DNA from: a bacterium | GTDB lineage: Bacteria; Actinomycetota; Acidimicrobiia; Spongiisociales; ZC4RG35 | Reading direction: 5' to 3' | Assembly: GCA_028823995.1 (NCBI GenBank) | Contig: JAPPFD010000026.1 | Span: 1-34,937, forward strand | DNA: 34,937 nucleotides | Part shown: piece after piece, positions 17,128 to 25,848 of the stretch | How the letters are laid out: every line of letters starts with the position of its first letter | Numbering within the stretch: position 1 is the first letter of the stretch | Notes under the pieces: generated by a model | What the model was told of the DNA's origin: nothing | Database searches by the model: none | What the model saw: the letters and a program-made list of their open reading frames with translations, nothing else | Made by a program: the position numbers and the translations under genes

Positions 17128-17157
17128 TCTCTTTCTGACCTATATGGAGTCATTGGC

Positions 17158-17634
17158 TTGACTGCGCGAACCAAACCTGTCATCTCGAAGACCTACTCGC
17201 CGACGGGCGCACCGCCGGTCCCGGACTGGTGGGTGGTGGACGCCACCGATCTTCCACTGGGCAGGTTGGCGTCCGAGATAGCCCAGGTGGTCCGCGGGAA
17301 GCACAAGCCGACCTTTGCTCCCCATGTCGATGGAGGCGATTACGTCGTGGTGATCAATGCAGAGCGGGTGGCGGTCACCTCGGCCAAGAGCGAGAAGAAG
17401 ATTTACTACCGACACTCCGGCTACCCGGGAGGGATCAAGGCCGAGTCCTTCCAGTCGCTCATCGAGCGGCGCCCGGAGGCGGTGATCGAACGGGCGGTGC
17501 GCGGGATGCTGCCCAAGAACCGGCTGGGCAGGAAGTTATTCCGCAAGCTCAAGGTCTATGCCGGCCCATCGCATCCCCACGCATCCCAGAAGCCCGCTCC
17601 CCTGCGGTTCAACATCCGGAAGGTGGATGGCTGA
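17158..17634 (+). CDS. rplM: 50S ribosomal protein L13
   Basis: A 158-residue L13. The core [49 protein letters not shown] and [11 protein letters not shown] segments are all diagnostic. The start is the TTG at 17158, with a GGAG at 17145-17148 in good position; the ATG overlapping that GGAG is out of frame and soon stops. Using TTG gives a slightly long N-terminus ([16 protein letters not shown]) comparable to actinobacterial L13 proteins. Its stop shares a base with rpsI. Confidence 0.95.
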   Translation: MTARTKPVISKTYSPTGAPPVPDWWVVDATDLPLGRLASEIAQVVRGKHKPTFAPHVDGGDYVVVINAERVAVTSAKSEKKIYYRHSGYPGGIKAESFQSLIERRPEAVIERAVRGMLPKNRLGRKLFRKLKVYAGPSHPHASQKPAPLRFNIRKVDG

Positions 17635-18026
17635 TGGCTGCTCCGTTGGTGCAGGCAACCGGACGTCGCAAGGAGTCGGTGGCCCGGGTGAGGCTGTATG
17701 AGGGTAGCGGGCAGATAACCCTCAACGAACGCCCCATCGAGGACTACTTTCCCACCATCGCACGCCGCATCCGGGTCTTGGAGCCCCTTGAGATAACCAG
17801 CACGCGAGGCCGGTACGACGTTAAGGCCACTCTCCACGGCGGAGGTGTCACCGGCCAGGCCGATGCGCTGCGGCTGGGAATCGCCCGCGCCCTGGCGAAT
17901 ATCGAACCCGGGCTCCGGATGACCCTCAAGAAGCAAGGGCTCTTGCGTCGGGACGCGCGGGTGGTGGAGCGCAAGAAATACGGCCTCAAGAAAGCCCGGC
18001 GCGCTCCGCAGTACACCAAGCGCTGA
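17634..18026 (+). CDS. rpsI: 30S ribosomal protein S9
   Basis: A 130-residue S9, whose C-terminal Lys-Arg tail touches P-site tRNA. Signatures are [40 protein letters not shown], and the ending [15 protein letters not shown]. The ATG at 17634 shares a base with the rplM stop (TGATG), so L13 and S9 are made together, as in most bacteria. A 31 bp gap separates it from glmM. Confidence 0.97.
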   Translation: MAAPLVQATGRRKESVARVRLYEGSGQITLNERPIEDYFPTIARRIRVLEPLEITSTRGRYDVKATLHGGGVTGQADALRLGIARALANIEPGLRMTLKKQGLLRRDARVVERKKYGLKKARRAPQYTKR

Positions 18027-18057
18027 CCCTTACCGGTCCTACTGGACGCCAGGGCTC

Positions 18058-19407
18058 GTGGCTTCGGCGAAGAACCTCTTCGGTACCGACGGCATAAGGG
18101 GCATAGCCGGTCGAGATCTCACCGCCGGGCTGGCATTCGGGGTAGGGAGGGCGGCCGGCGCCTCGGCGGGGGATGGAAGGGTCCTGGTCGGCATGGATAC
18201 CCGTCCCTCGGGTCCGGAACTCTCCTACGCCCTTCGCTGCGGACTACAGGAAGCGGGTGTGGAACCCGTCGATCTCGGAGTGATACCGGCGGGAGGGATA
18301 AGCCACCTGACGGCCGCGGCGGGGGCGGCAATGGGCGTGGTTGTCTCGGCGTCCCACAACCCGGCTCCCTACAACGGCATCAAACTGCTCGGCCCCGACG
18401 GAGCCAAGCTCCCTGATGACGTGGAGGCGGAGATCTCCGAAGCCGTACGACCGGCCGACAACGAATGGTTCCCGCCACGCGGAGGCGCATCCCCGGGCTC
18501 GGAGTGGCCCGAGGGCATAGACGTCTACCTGGACTGGCTGGCGGGTTCGGTGTCAGCCGACCTGTCCGGGCTGTCGGTTGTGGTCGACTGCGCCAACGGG
18601 GCCGCCTTCCGGGCCGCGCCCGGGGTTCTACGTTCGGTGGGGGTGGAGACCGTGACCACCGCAGCCTGCTCGGACGGATCGAACATCAACCATCGGTGCG
18701 GCGCCACCCATCCCGAGTGGGTTGGGTCCCTCTCCGAGGGGCGAATCGGGCTCGCCCTGGACGGGGACGCCGATCGTCTCATCGCGGTGGACGAGACCGG
18801 AGCGATCGTGGACGGCGACTTTCTCATGGCGATCCTGGCCCGCCATCTCCAGCGGGACGGCCGGCTTCGGCCGCCCCTGGTGGTGGCCACGGTCATGTCG
18901 AATCTGGGTTTCAACCTGGCCATGGCCTCCCGGGGGATCGAAACCGCCCTGACCAAGGTCGGGGATCGGTACGTTCGGGAGGAGATGATTCGCCGGGAGG
19001 CGGTCCTGGGAGGAGAGCAGTCCGGCCACATAATCTTCGGGGATCTGGCGGTCACCGGGGACGGGTTGCTCACTGCCCTGCAACTGCTGGAGGTGGTGGC
19101 CCTCAGCGGGAGGAGACTCGCTGACCTTCGCTCGGAGGCTATGGAACGCTTTCCGCAGGTGCTGGTGAATGTCGAGGTGGACCGCCCGAGGGAGGTGGAG
19201 GGCATTCCGGAAGTCTGGGAGGCGGTGGCCCGGGTGGAAAGGGAACTGGGTGAGACGGGGAGGGTGCTGGTGAGGCCATCGGGCACCGAACCGTTGGTGC
19301 GGGTGATGATAGAATGCCGGGAATCGGAGCTTGCCGAGCGGTATGCTCAGGACTTAGCCGGGGTGATAGCCGCGGCGATGGATTGTCCCGCTATGGAAAG
19401 GGAGTGA
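18058..19407 (+). CDS. glmM: Phosphoglucosamine mutase GlmM
   Basis: GlmM converts glucosamine-6-phosphate to glucosamine-1-phosphate for UDP-GlcNAc and peptidoglycan. The 449-residue protein starts with a GTG and has FGTDGIRG at the N-terminus, the phosphoserine loop SASHNP with Ser99, the metal loop ALDGDADR, and the C-terminal phosphate-binding RPSGTEPLVRVM. These features distinguish it from phosphoglucomutase. Gene order rpsI-glmM-glmS follows the actinobacterial pattern. Only 48 bases separate its stop from the ribozyme cleavage site ahead of glmS. Confidence 0.95.
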   Translation: MASAKNLFGTDGIRGIAGRDLTAGLAFGVGRAAGASAGDGRVLVGMDTRPSGPELSYALRCGLQEAGVEPVDLGVIPAGGISHLTAAAGAAMGVVVSASHNPAPYNGIKLLGPDGAKLPDDVEAEISEAVRPADNEWFPPRGGASPGSEWPEGIDVYLDWLAGSVSADLSGLSVVVDCANGAAFRAAPGVLRSVGVETVTTAACSDGSNINHRCGATHPEWVGSLSEGRIGLALDGDADRLIAVDETGAIVDGDFLMAILARHLQRDGRLRPPLVVATVMSNLGFNLAMASRGIETALTKVGDRYVREEMIRREAVLGGEQSGHIIFGDLAVTGDGLLTALQLLEVVALSGRRLADLRSEAMERFPQVLVNVEVDRPREVEGIPEVWEAVARVERELGETGRVLVRPSGTEPLVRVMIECRESELAERYAQDLAGVIAAAMDCPAMERE

Positions 19408-19454
19408 CCGAAGACTCAAAGGCTCGGTGCATGACAGAGCGATCCTGAACAACA

Positions 19455-19600
19455 AGCGCCAGACCTTCCGGGAGACTGCCGGGAGGTGACGAGGAGGAAG
19501 GCGATCGAACCTTCGGCGGATGCCTTCCCGGCTGCCACGGTCGTGACGAGCGGAGCAAATCCCGTCGGTGACGACGGGGACAAAGGCCGCCCGCAGTGGA
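19455..19600 (+). ncRNA. glmS ribozyme (GlcN6P-dependent self-cleaving riboswitch)
   Basis: The sequence carries the glmS ribozyme core recognised from Bacillus. It has the cleavage motif A|GCGCCAGA (cut expected between 19455 and 19456) and a 9 bp P1 hairpin (19463-19471 with 19479-19487). TGACGAGGAGG then leads into a 7 bp helix GGAAGGC/GCCTTCC (19496-19502 with 19522-19528) that encloses ATCGA and TTCGGCGGATGCC. GGCTGCC follows, then a 7 bp P4 hairpin, CCCGTCG/CGACGGG with a GTGA loop (19561-19578), and GACAAAGG. It directly precedes glmS, its known target. In other bacteria glucosamine-6-phosphate acts as catalytic cofactor, and cleavage lowers glmS mRNA. The 3' limit is approximate. Confidence 0.93.
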
Positions 19601-19656
19601 TCTTTGAGGGTCGCATGTGCGCGCTCCGGGCAGGGATTCTAAAGGAGTGTGCAATC

Positions 19657-21492
19657 ATGTGTGGCATCGTTGGCTATGTGGGGCCGCGGCCGGCCCAGGA
19701 CCTTCTTCTGGGGGGACTGGCGCGCCTCGAGTATCGCGGTTATGACTCGGCGGGGTTGGTGATCGGCGAGAACGGCGTTCTGCGGAGCGTGAGGAGGGTC
19801 GGGAAAATCGCCGAACTGGTGGAAGCGGTGGCTCGGGAGCCGGAGTCTTTCCCGGGGAGCTATGGGGTGGGACACACCCGCTGGGCAACCCATGGCTCGC
19901 CCACCGTTCCCAACGCCCACCCCCACTTCGACTGCGCGCAGGAGATTGCCGTGGTTCACAACGGGATAATCGAGAACTGGGTGGAATTGAAGACCTGGCT
20001 GGAGGGCAGAGGCCACGGCTTTTCCTCTGACACCGACACCGAGGTGGCAGCACATCTCATCGAGGAGTTGGGCTCCGTCTCCCTGGCGGAGGCGGTGGCC
20101 GAGGTCCTGCGGCGTTGTGAGGGAGCTTTGGCGATGGCGGTGGTTCGCCGCTCCGACCCCGGCTTGGTGGTGGGAGGTCGAAAGGGTAGCCCCCTGGTGA
20201 TCGGTCGGGGTTCTGGAGAGAACTTCCTGGCGTCGGACATTCCCGCCTTCATGGCGCACACCAGGCGAATGATGGTCGTCCCCGAGGAGCGGGTTGTGGA
20301 GGTCCGGTCGGACTCGGTGCGGGTGACGGACCTCTTCGGTGAGGAGAGCCAACCCGAGGAACGGGAAGTGGAATGGGATGTGGAGGCGGCCGAGAAGGGC
20401 GGCTATCCCACTTTCATGCTGAAGGAGATCCATGAGCAGCCTCAGGCGGTCGCCGCAACCCTGCTGGGACGCATAGGCGCCGGGGGAGAGCCGCTGCTGG
20501 GGGAGACCGGACTCACCGGGCCGGTGGCAAAGGGCATAGACAAGGTGTTCGTGGTTGCCTGCGGCACCTCCTATCACGCCGGGATGATGGCCAAGTACGC
20601 CCTTGAGCGATGGGCGAAGGTCCCTGTGGAGGTGGATCTGTCGTCGGAGTTCCGCTATCGGGACCCGGTGCTCGACGAACGGTCGCTGGTGATTGGGATC
20701 AGCCAGTCGGGGGAGACAGCCGACACCCTCGGGGCGGTCCGGTTTGCCCTGGATCAGGGGGCCAGGGTGGCGGCGGTCACCAACGTGGTGGGATCGTCCC
20801 TGGCGCGGGAGGCCCACATGGTGTTCCAGACCCGGGCCGGGCCGGAGATCGGGGTGGCGGCGTCCAAGACCTTCATCACCCAGATGGCGCTCCTTCAGTT
20901 GATGGGGCTGCACATGGCGATCGAGAGGGGGGTGATGACCCCCGCCGAGGCGGCGGGGCCCGTGAATGCGTTGCGCAGCCTGCCCGATCGTCTGGAAGAG
21001 GTGTTGGGCCTTTCCGACCGGATGCTGGAACTGGCCGAGGACTGGCGTGATGTGCGGGACTTCTTCTTCCTTGGAAGGTCCGTGGACTATCCGGCGGCCC
21101 TGGAGGGCGCCCTCAAGCTCAAGGAACTCTCCTATGTACGCGCCGAGGGTTATGCGGCAGGCGAGATGAAGCACGGGCCGATCGCACTGATCGAGCCGGG
21201 GGTGGTGGTGTTCGGAGTGGCCACCGACCGTCGGCTCCGTCAAAAGATGTTCTCCAACCTCTCCGAGATGAAGGCCCGGGGCGGTACGGTGGTGACCCTG
21301 GTGGGCTCCGAGGACCGGGCGGGGGCCGCCATCCCCTCCGACCTGGTGATCACCCTTCCCGAGGACGCCGACCTGATAGGCGCGGTGCTGGCGGTGGTCC
21401 CCCTGCAACTCTTCTCCTATCACCTGGCCACGATCAAGGGGCTCGACGTCGACCAACCCCGCAATCTCGCCAAGACCGTGACGGTCGAATAG
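19657..21492 (+). CDS. glmS: Glutamine-fructose-6-phosphate aminotransferase GlmS
   Basis: GlmS makes glucosamine-6-phosphate from fructose-6-phosphate and glutamine, the entry step to amino-sugar synthesis. The ATG at 19657 gives MCGIVGYVG, so the catalytic Cys2 of the glutaminase domain is exposed after Met removal; AAAGGAG at 19641-19647 is an excellent ribosome binding site. The 611-residue protein has GHTRWATHG, NGIIEN, then two SIS sugar-isomerase domains (CGTSYHAG, SQSGETADT) and the C-terminal sequence AKTVTVE. The upstream in-frame extension to 19486 lies in the ribozyme and is not coding. Control is expected from that ribozyme. Confidence 0.97.
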   Translation: MCGIVGYVGPRPAQDLLLGGLARLEYRGYDSAGLVIGENGVLRSVRRVGKIAELVEAVAREPESFPGSYGVGHTRWATHGSPTVPNAHPHFDCAQEIAVVHNGIIENWVELKTWLEGRGHGFSSDTDTEVAAHLIEELGSVSLAEAVAEVLRRCEGALAMAVVRRSDPGLVVGGRKGSPLVIGRGSGENFLASDIPAFMAHTRRMMVVPEERVVEVRSDSVRVTDLFGEESQPEEREVEWDVEAAEKGGYPTFMLKEIHEQPQAVAATLLGRIGAGGEPLLGETGLTGPVAKGIDKVFVVACGTSYHAGMMAKYALERWAKVPVEVDLSSEFRYRDPVLDERSLVIGISQSGETADTLGAVRFALDQGARVAAVTNVVGSSLAREAHMVFQTRAGPEIGVAASKTFITQMALLQLMGLHMAIERGVMTPAEAAGPVNALRSLPDRLEEVLGLSDRMLELAEDWRDVRDFFFLGRSVDYPAALEGALKLKELSYVRAEGYAAGEMKHGPIALIEPGVVVFGVATDRRLRQKMFSNLSEMKARGGTVVTLVGSEDRAGAAIPSDLVITLPEDADLIGAVLAVVPLQLFSYHLATIKGLDVDQPRNLAKTVTVE

Positions 21493-21512
21493 GGTTAAGT
21501 TGGCGAGGAATC

Positions 21513-21745
21513 CGCGAAAAAGGGGTCCGGGCTGCCCTCCCCCGCCACCACCTTTCCAAGGCCGAACAGGCTCGGTGCAGCCCGGGATAAGGCTGGCGAG
21601 CGGAATGGGTCTGATCCCTCGATGCGGTCCGGGCGGCGCCTGGGCGAACCGTCTCGGTGTTTGGCTCCTGTCAATATGAACGGGTGGTGGGACACTTTCA
21701 ATCTTCCCGACCGTGTTTTCTTCACAACCTGCGACAAGGCTGTCC
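21513..21745 (-). repeat. Dispersed non-coding repeat, copy A (inverted relative to copy B)
   Basis: This fills the 326 bp gap between glmS and acpS (21493-21818), where no gene is evident. It is homologous to the reverse complement of 31263-31498. Over the 142 bases 21541-21682 I count 18 mismatches (about 87% identity) without gaps, and weaker similarity continues to both ends. Read on the minus strand it ends in CCCC followed by TTTTT, like an RNA 3' end. Substitutions show no third-codon bias, so it is unlikely to encode protein. It may be a mobile repeat, a small RNA or a terminator module. Confidence 0.85.
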
Positions 21746-21818
21746 GCAGCGGGGCCGATACGGGCTTGCCGGGGCATCTCCATGCAGGGGCAGGAGCCGG
21801 CCGGGTAGCATCGGTGGG

Positions 21819-22193
21819 GTGAGAATTATCGGCATGGGAGTGGATCTGACACCCGTGGACCGGGTGAGGTCGATGCTCGAGCGCTACCCGCGCTTTCGGG
21901 AGCGCTGCTTCACCCCTCACGAGCGGGAGTACGCCGATCGTTACCAGAGGCCCGAGCGCAGGTTCGCGGCCCGTTTCGCCGGCAAGGAGGCGGTCATGAA
22001 ATCGCTCGGGACCGGTTGGAGACGCCTTCGTTGGACCGACATAGAGATCACCGGGGGAGGCAGGCCGCGGGTGAACCTGTCGGGAACCGCTCTGCGGCGC
22101 GCCGAGGGGCTGGGGGTGACAGAGGTGCAGGTGACCATCACCCACACCGACGAAACCGCTCTGGTTATGGCGTTGGCCCTGGGAGAGCACTGA
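21819..22193 (+). CDS. acpS: Holo-[acyl-carrier-protein] synthase AcpS
   Basis: AcpS transfers the 4'-phosphopantetheine arm of CoA to acyl carrier protein. The 124-residue protein has GMGVDLTPVDR with metal ligand Asp9 and FAGKEAVMKSLGTG with Glu57, the two signature motifs. The GTG at 21819 is the start (MRIIGMGVDL), matching the family N-terminus exactly; the longer open frame runs into repeat copy A and has no AcpS features. It is the first gene after the repeat-filled gap and is followed closely by nnr. Confidence 0.94.
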   Translation: MRIIGMGVDLTPVDRVRSMLERYPRFRERCFTPHEREYADRYQRPERRFAARFAGKEAVMKSLGTGWRRLRWTDIEITGGGRPRVNLSGTALRRAEGLGVTEVQVTITHTDETALVMALALGEH

Positions 22194-22235
22194 GTTTCCC
22201 GACATGTGGTCGGCCTCACCCCTGAGACTCCGAGG

Positions 22236-23663
22236 ATGAAGCCGGTCATCACGCCTTCCGAGGCTGCTCGCCTGGACCGGGTCACCCCGGAGCCGGTGGA
22301 GGTGCTCATGGAGAGGGCAGGATGGGCGGTGGAGATCGCCGCGGCCCGGATGGGCGCCGGGTACGGGAGTCGGGTGGCGGTGCTGGCCGGACCGGGTAAC
22401 AACGGGGGAGACGGGTACGTGGCCGCCGGACTTCTGCGGCGCCGCGGTGCGGCGGTGGTCGTGTACCAGTTGAGAGAGCCCAAGACCGACGCAGCCCGCT
22501 GGGCGTTGGGGCGGGCGCTGGCGGCCGGAGTGGAGATAGAGCCCCTCGGCCCTCCACCTCCCCGGGTTGACTTGGTGGTGGACGCGGTGTTCGGAGGGGG
22601 ATTCCGCGGGCGGTGCCCTCCTGCTCTGGCGGCCTGGATGGAGCATCCCGCCCCGGTCCTGGCGGTCGACTTTCCCTCCGGTGTGGACCCCACCACGGGA
22701 GAGGTCCCCGATCGATGCTTCGCGGCCGAGAGGACCGTCACTTTTCATGCCCTCAAGACCGGCCACCTCCTGGGAGAGGGCCCCGACTACTGCGGTGAGG
22801 TCGAGGTGGCGAACATCGGCCAGGCCGGAGAGATACCCGCCTTGTTGCTGGCCGAGGCCGAGGACTGTCCCCGGCCGGCGCGGCGCCGTACCGTTCACAA
22901 GTGGAAGGCCGGGTCGGTGATGGTGATGGGAGGCTCCCGGGGGATGACCGGCGCCTCCCTGCTGGCCGCCCGCTCCGCGCTGCGCGCCGGGGCGGGGTCG
23001 GTGGGTTTGATGGTCCCGGGCGGATGCCAGGAGGTGGTGGCCGGGCCTGCTCCCGAACTCCTGACCTTCGGGCTCGGCTCGGAGGAGCGCTTCGAAGCGG
23101 CCCGGACGGCTGCATGTCTGGAGGTGGCGTCCCGTTTTGACGTTATGGTGATCGGCCCCGGCATCGGCAGAGGGGGCCAAACCGCCCGGTGGGCGAGGGG
23201 GATGATGGAGGGATGGGAGGGCCCGCTGGTGGTGGACGCCGATGCGCTGTGGGCGTCCGATCCGGGGGTCCTGTCGGCGCGGCGGGGACCGACGGTGATT
23301 ACTCCCCACCGGGGCGAGTTGGCCCACCTGACGGGTGACGACCCCGGGCTGGAGGATATCCGGGAACTGGCCGCCTCGGGGATGGTCGTGTTGGCCAAGG
23401 GCAACCCCACCCTGGTGTGCGATCCCCGAGAGACCTGGGTGGTTAGCGAGGGCGGTCCCGAGTTGGCCACCATCGGCACTGGCGATGTGCTGGCGGGATG
23501 GGTGGCCGCACTCTGGGCCCGGGGCCTGTCGCCCGGCGTCGCGGCTCGCTCGGCCGCCTTCTGGCACGGTCGGGCAGGAGCCGCCCTGTCCCACCGGCGA
23601 ACCGTGACCGCAGACGCCCTATGCGGAGAGGTGGGACGCTGGGCCTGGGAGCCGCCGCCGTGA
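22236..23663 (+). CDS. nnr: Bifunctional NAD(P)HX epimerase/dehydratase Nnr
   Basis: Nnr repairs hydrated NADH and NADPH. The N-terminal epimerase domain (YjeF-N type) has AGPGNNGGDG at residues 51-60, DAVFGGGF and DFPSGVD. The C-terminal ADP/ATP-dependent dehydratase is ribokinase-like, with HKWKAGSVMVMGGS, GPGIGRGG, DADAL, TPHRGELAHL and the IGTGDVLAG anion hole. I prefer the ATG at 22236 (MKPVITPSEAARLD, 475 residues) because it matches the family start; a GTG at 22206 would add ten residues. Fusion of both domains is common in bacteria. It overlaps alr by GTGA. Confidence 0.93.
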   Translation: MKPVITPSEAARLDRVTPEPVEVLMERAGWAVEIAAARMGAGYGSRVAVLAGPGNNGGDGYVAAGLLRRRGAAVVVYQLREPKTDAARWALGRALAAGVEIEPLGPPPPRVDLVVDAVFGGGFRGRCPPALAAWMEHPAPVLAVDFPSGVDPTTGEVPDRCFAAERTVTFHALKTGHLLGEGPDYCGEVEVANIGQAGEIPALLLAEAEDCPRPARRRTVHKWKAGSVMVMGGSRGMTGASLLAARSALRAGAGSVGLMVPGGCQEVVAGPAPELLTFGLGSEERFEAARTAACLEVASRFDVMVIGPGIGRGGQTARWARGMMEGWEGPLVVDADALWASDPGVLSARRGPTVITPHRGELAHLTGDDPGLEDIRELAASGMVVLAKGNPTLVCDPRETWVVSEGGPELATIGTGDVLAGWVAALWARGLSPGVAARSAAFWHGRAGAALSHRRTVTADALCGEVGRWAWEPPP

Positions 23664-24778
23664 GCCGCCCCTCATGGGTGGAGGTCGATCTGGGCGCGGT
23701 CGCCCACAATGTGCGGCAGTTGGCCTCCTATGCCTCCGGCGCCCGGTTGTGTGCGGTGGTGAAGGCCGACGGTTACGGTCATGGCGCTCCGGCGGTGGCC
23801 AGGACCGCCCTGGAAAACGGCGCTGCATGGGTGGCTGTGGCCACGGTGGAGGAGGGAGTGCAACTTCGAGAGACGGGAGTCACCGCGCCGGTGCTGCTTC
23901 TGTCCGAGCCCCCGTGGGACGATCTGGAGACCGTGGTCTCCGAGGACCTGACCCCCACTCTCTACAGAGTCCCGAGCGTCGACGCCCTGGCGCGGGTGGT
24001 CCGTCGCCGCGAGGCAGGGGAGATGGAGGTCCACCTCAAGGTCGACACCGGTATGCACAGGGTGGGCGCTCATCCCGAGGCTCTGCCGGAACTGGCCCGC
24101 CGCGTCTGCGACCTCCCCTGGCTGCGCCTGGGAGGGATCTGGAGCCACTTCGCGGTCGCCGACACCGACCCCGACTTCACCCGCCGCCAGATCGAGACCT
24201 TCGAGAGCGCCATGCGGTTGACGGAACCGGCCCTGCCGGTGGGGAGTCCGCCGGTCCTCAGGCATCTGGCCAACACCCCGGGCACCCTGTTTCACCCTGA
24301 GGCCCACCTGGACATGGTCAGGACCGGCCTGGGGACATACGGCCTCTACCCGCATCCCGCTGCCCGTCCCCTCATCAACCTGCGCCCCGCCATGAAGATC
24401 GTCTCCCATGTCTCCCACCTGCTTCGCCACCCCGAAGGCGCCCGGCCCTCCTACGGACGGGTCCGGCCCCTCCCGGCCCCATCGATGGTGGCCACTCTTC
24501 CCCTGGGCTACGCCGATGGCATTCCCCGCGGCATCTCGTGCGGCGGGGAGGTCCTGATCGGGGGGCGGCGCTTCCCCCTGGCGGGCCGGGTGACCATGGA
24601 CCAGTTGGTGGTGGACGTCGGGGAACAGGCGGTGGAGGTGGGAGAAGAGGCGGTGCTGGTGGGCGCCTCCGGATCCCAGTCGATAAGTTTCGATGACTGG
24701 GCGGAACTGTCCGATACAATCAACTACGAAGTCGTTTCCCGGATCGGTCCCCGCTTGCCCAGGCGTTACGTTTCATGA
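23660..24778 (+). CDS. alr: Alanine racemase (PLP-dependent)
   Basis: Alanine racemase supplies D-alanine for peptidoglycan. The 372-residue protein uses the GTG at 23660 (MSRPSWVEVDLGAVAHNV). The pyridoxal phosphate lysine is Lys35 in AVVKADGYGHG, the substrate-binding DTGMHRVG segment follows, and the catalytic tyrosine lies in LPLGYADGIPR in the C-terminal domain. Length and motifs are standard for the biosynthetic form. It overlaps nnr and the next gene by 4 bp each, matching the mycobacterial nnr/alr neighbourhood. With glmM and glmS, it makes this stretch rich in cell-wall precursor genes. Confidence 0.95.
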   Translation: MSRPSWVEVDLGAVAHNVRQLASYASGARLCAVVKADGYGHGAPAVARTALENGAAWVAVATVEEGVQLRETGVTAPVLLLSEPPWDDLETVVSEDLTPTLYRVPSVDALARVVRRREAGEMEVHLKVDTGMHRVGAHPEALPELARRVCDLPWLRLGGIWSHFAVADTDPDFTRRQIETFESAMRLTEPALPVGSPPVLRHLANTPGTLFHPEAHLDMVRTGLGTYGLYPHPAARPLINLRPAMKIVSHVSHLLRHPEGARPSYGRVRPLPAPSMVATLPLGYADGIPRGISCGGEVLIGGRRFPLAGRVTMDQLVVDVGEQAVEVGEEAVLVGASGSQSISFDDWAELSDTINYEVVSRIGPRLPRRYVS

Positions 24779-25842
24779 ATCCAGCCGAATTTCCCCTCGC
24801 TCTCGCCTATGACGATGTGCTGTTGGTGCCCCGTCGCTCGGCGGTGGGTTCCCGCCAGGAGGTGAGCCTTCGTACCCGTCTCAGCCGTCGCATCCCGCTC
24901 GACGTCCCGGTGCTGGCCGCCAACATGGATACCGTCTGTGAATGGGAGATGGCCGTGGCCATGGCCCGGATGGGTGGAATCGGGATCATTCACCGGTTCC
25001 TGCCGGTCGAGGACCATGCGCGGCAGGTGGAGAAGGTCAAGGAGGCGGGTGCGGAACTGCTGGTGGGAGCAGCCCTGGGAGTGGGGGAGGAGATGGCCCG
25101 GCGCGCCAAGAATTGCGTGGCTGCCGGAGTGGATGTGCTGGTTCTGGACATCGCCCACGGTCACGCCGAGCACGCCCTGCGAGCAGTGGGCTTTCTGAAG
25201 GACGAGTTCCCCGAGATTGACCTGATAGCCGGAAACGTGGCCACCGGCCAGGGTGCGGCCGATCTCGTGAGGGCGGGGGCGGACGCGGTCAAGGTGGGGG
25301 TGGGTCCGGGGGGAGTGTGCACCACCCGGGTGGTCACCGGGGTGGGAGTCCCGCAGGTGACCGCCCTCCACGATGTGGTCCAGGCCGGTGTGGGCGCCCC
25401 GATCATCGCCGACGGCGGGATCAGAGCGGGAGGCGACATAGCCAAGGCCCTGGCGCTCGGCGCCGACTCGGTGATGGTGGGGAGCCTTCTTGCCGGGACC
25501 CGGGAGAGTCCTGGGGAAGTGGAGGAGACCTCCACCGGGCCGGTCAAGAGAGTTCGGGGCATGGCGTCCCAGGAGGCTGCGGTGCTGCGTGCCGCCCGCC
25601 GCGGCGCCGAACTGGAGGATGAATACTTCGAGCACCGCTCCCCGGAGGGAATCGAGTGGACGGTGCCCTACCGGGGCACCGCGGCCGAGGTGATACGCCC
25701 GCTGATGGGGGGAGTGCGGAGCGCCATGAGCTATCTGGGCGCCAACGACCTGCCGTCCTTCCGGAGAAACGCCCGATTCGTCAGGACCACGCCCGCCGGA
25801 GTGGCCGAGAGCCATCCCCACGCCTCCAACCCGGGCCGTTAG
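24775..25842 (+). CDS. IMP dehydrogenase/GMP reductase family protein lacking CBS domains
   Basis: A 355-residue (beta/alpha)8-barrel enzyme. The catalytic loop is [11 protein letters not shown] with Cys182, and the phosphate site [16 protein letters not shown] and GSLLAGT follow. The C-terminal [11 protein letters not shown] and [15 protein letters not shown] are IMPDH-like. The paired CBS domains found in most IMPDHs are missing: the sequence goes straight from QVEKVKE to [10 protein letters not shown] near residue 90. In IMPDH the flap has Arg-Tyr as the base; here the aligned residues are Glu283-Tyr284, as in GMP reductases (EYR). Either GMP reductase or a CBS-less IMPDH is possible; I lean to the former. 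Coupled to alr by ATGA. Confidence 0.88.
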   Translation: MNPAEFPLALAYDDVLLVPRRSAVGSRQEVSLRTRLSRRIPLDVPVLAANMDTVCEWEMAVAMARMGGIGIIHRFLPVEDHARQVEKVKEAGAELLVGAALGVGEEMARRAKNCVAAGVDVLVLDIAHGHAEHALRAVGFLKDEFPEIDLIAGNVATGQGAADLVRAGADAVKVGVGPGGVCTTRVVTGVGVPQVTALHDVVQAGVGAPIIADGGIRAGGDIAKALALGADSVMVGSLLAGTRESPGEVEETSTGPVKRVRGMASQEAAVLRAARRGAELEDEYFEHRSPEGIEWTVPYRGTAAEVIRPLMGGVRSAMSYLGANDLPSFRRNARFVRTTPAGVAESHPHASNPGR

Positions 25843-25848
25843 CCGTAC

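Noticed and set aside
19486..19656. N-terminal extension of GlmS to 19486
   Set aside because: GlmS must expose Cys2 after the initiator Met. The strong ribosome binding site at 19641-19647 and the ribozyme occupying the upstream bases fix the start at 19657.
21660..21694. Repeat edge as an IS21-type terminal repeat (TGTCCCACC with an inner TTGACAGGAGCC)
   Set aside because: The resemblance is suggestive, but similarity between the copies continues past this edge with the same spacing, and no transposase genes are present.
19639..21783. A 714-codon minus-strand open frame across glmS and the gap after it
   Set aside because: It is antisense to a clear GlmS with all motifs. Long shadow frames are expected in GC-rich DNA, and the translation is rich in His, Gly, Pro and Arg without domain features.
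21495..23594. A 699-codon minus-strand open frame over acpS and nnr
   Set aside because: It opposes two well-supported genes, and its composition is that of a GC-rich antisense frame.
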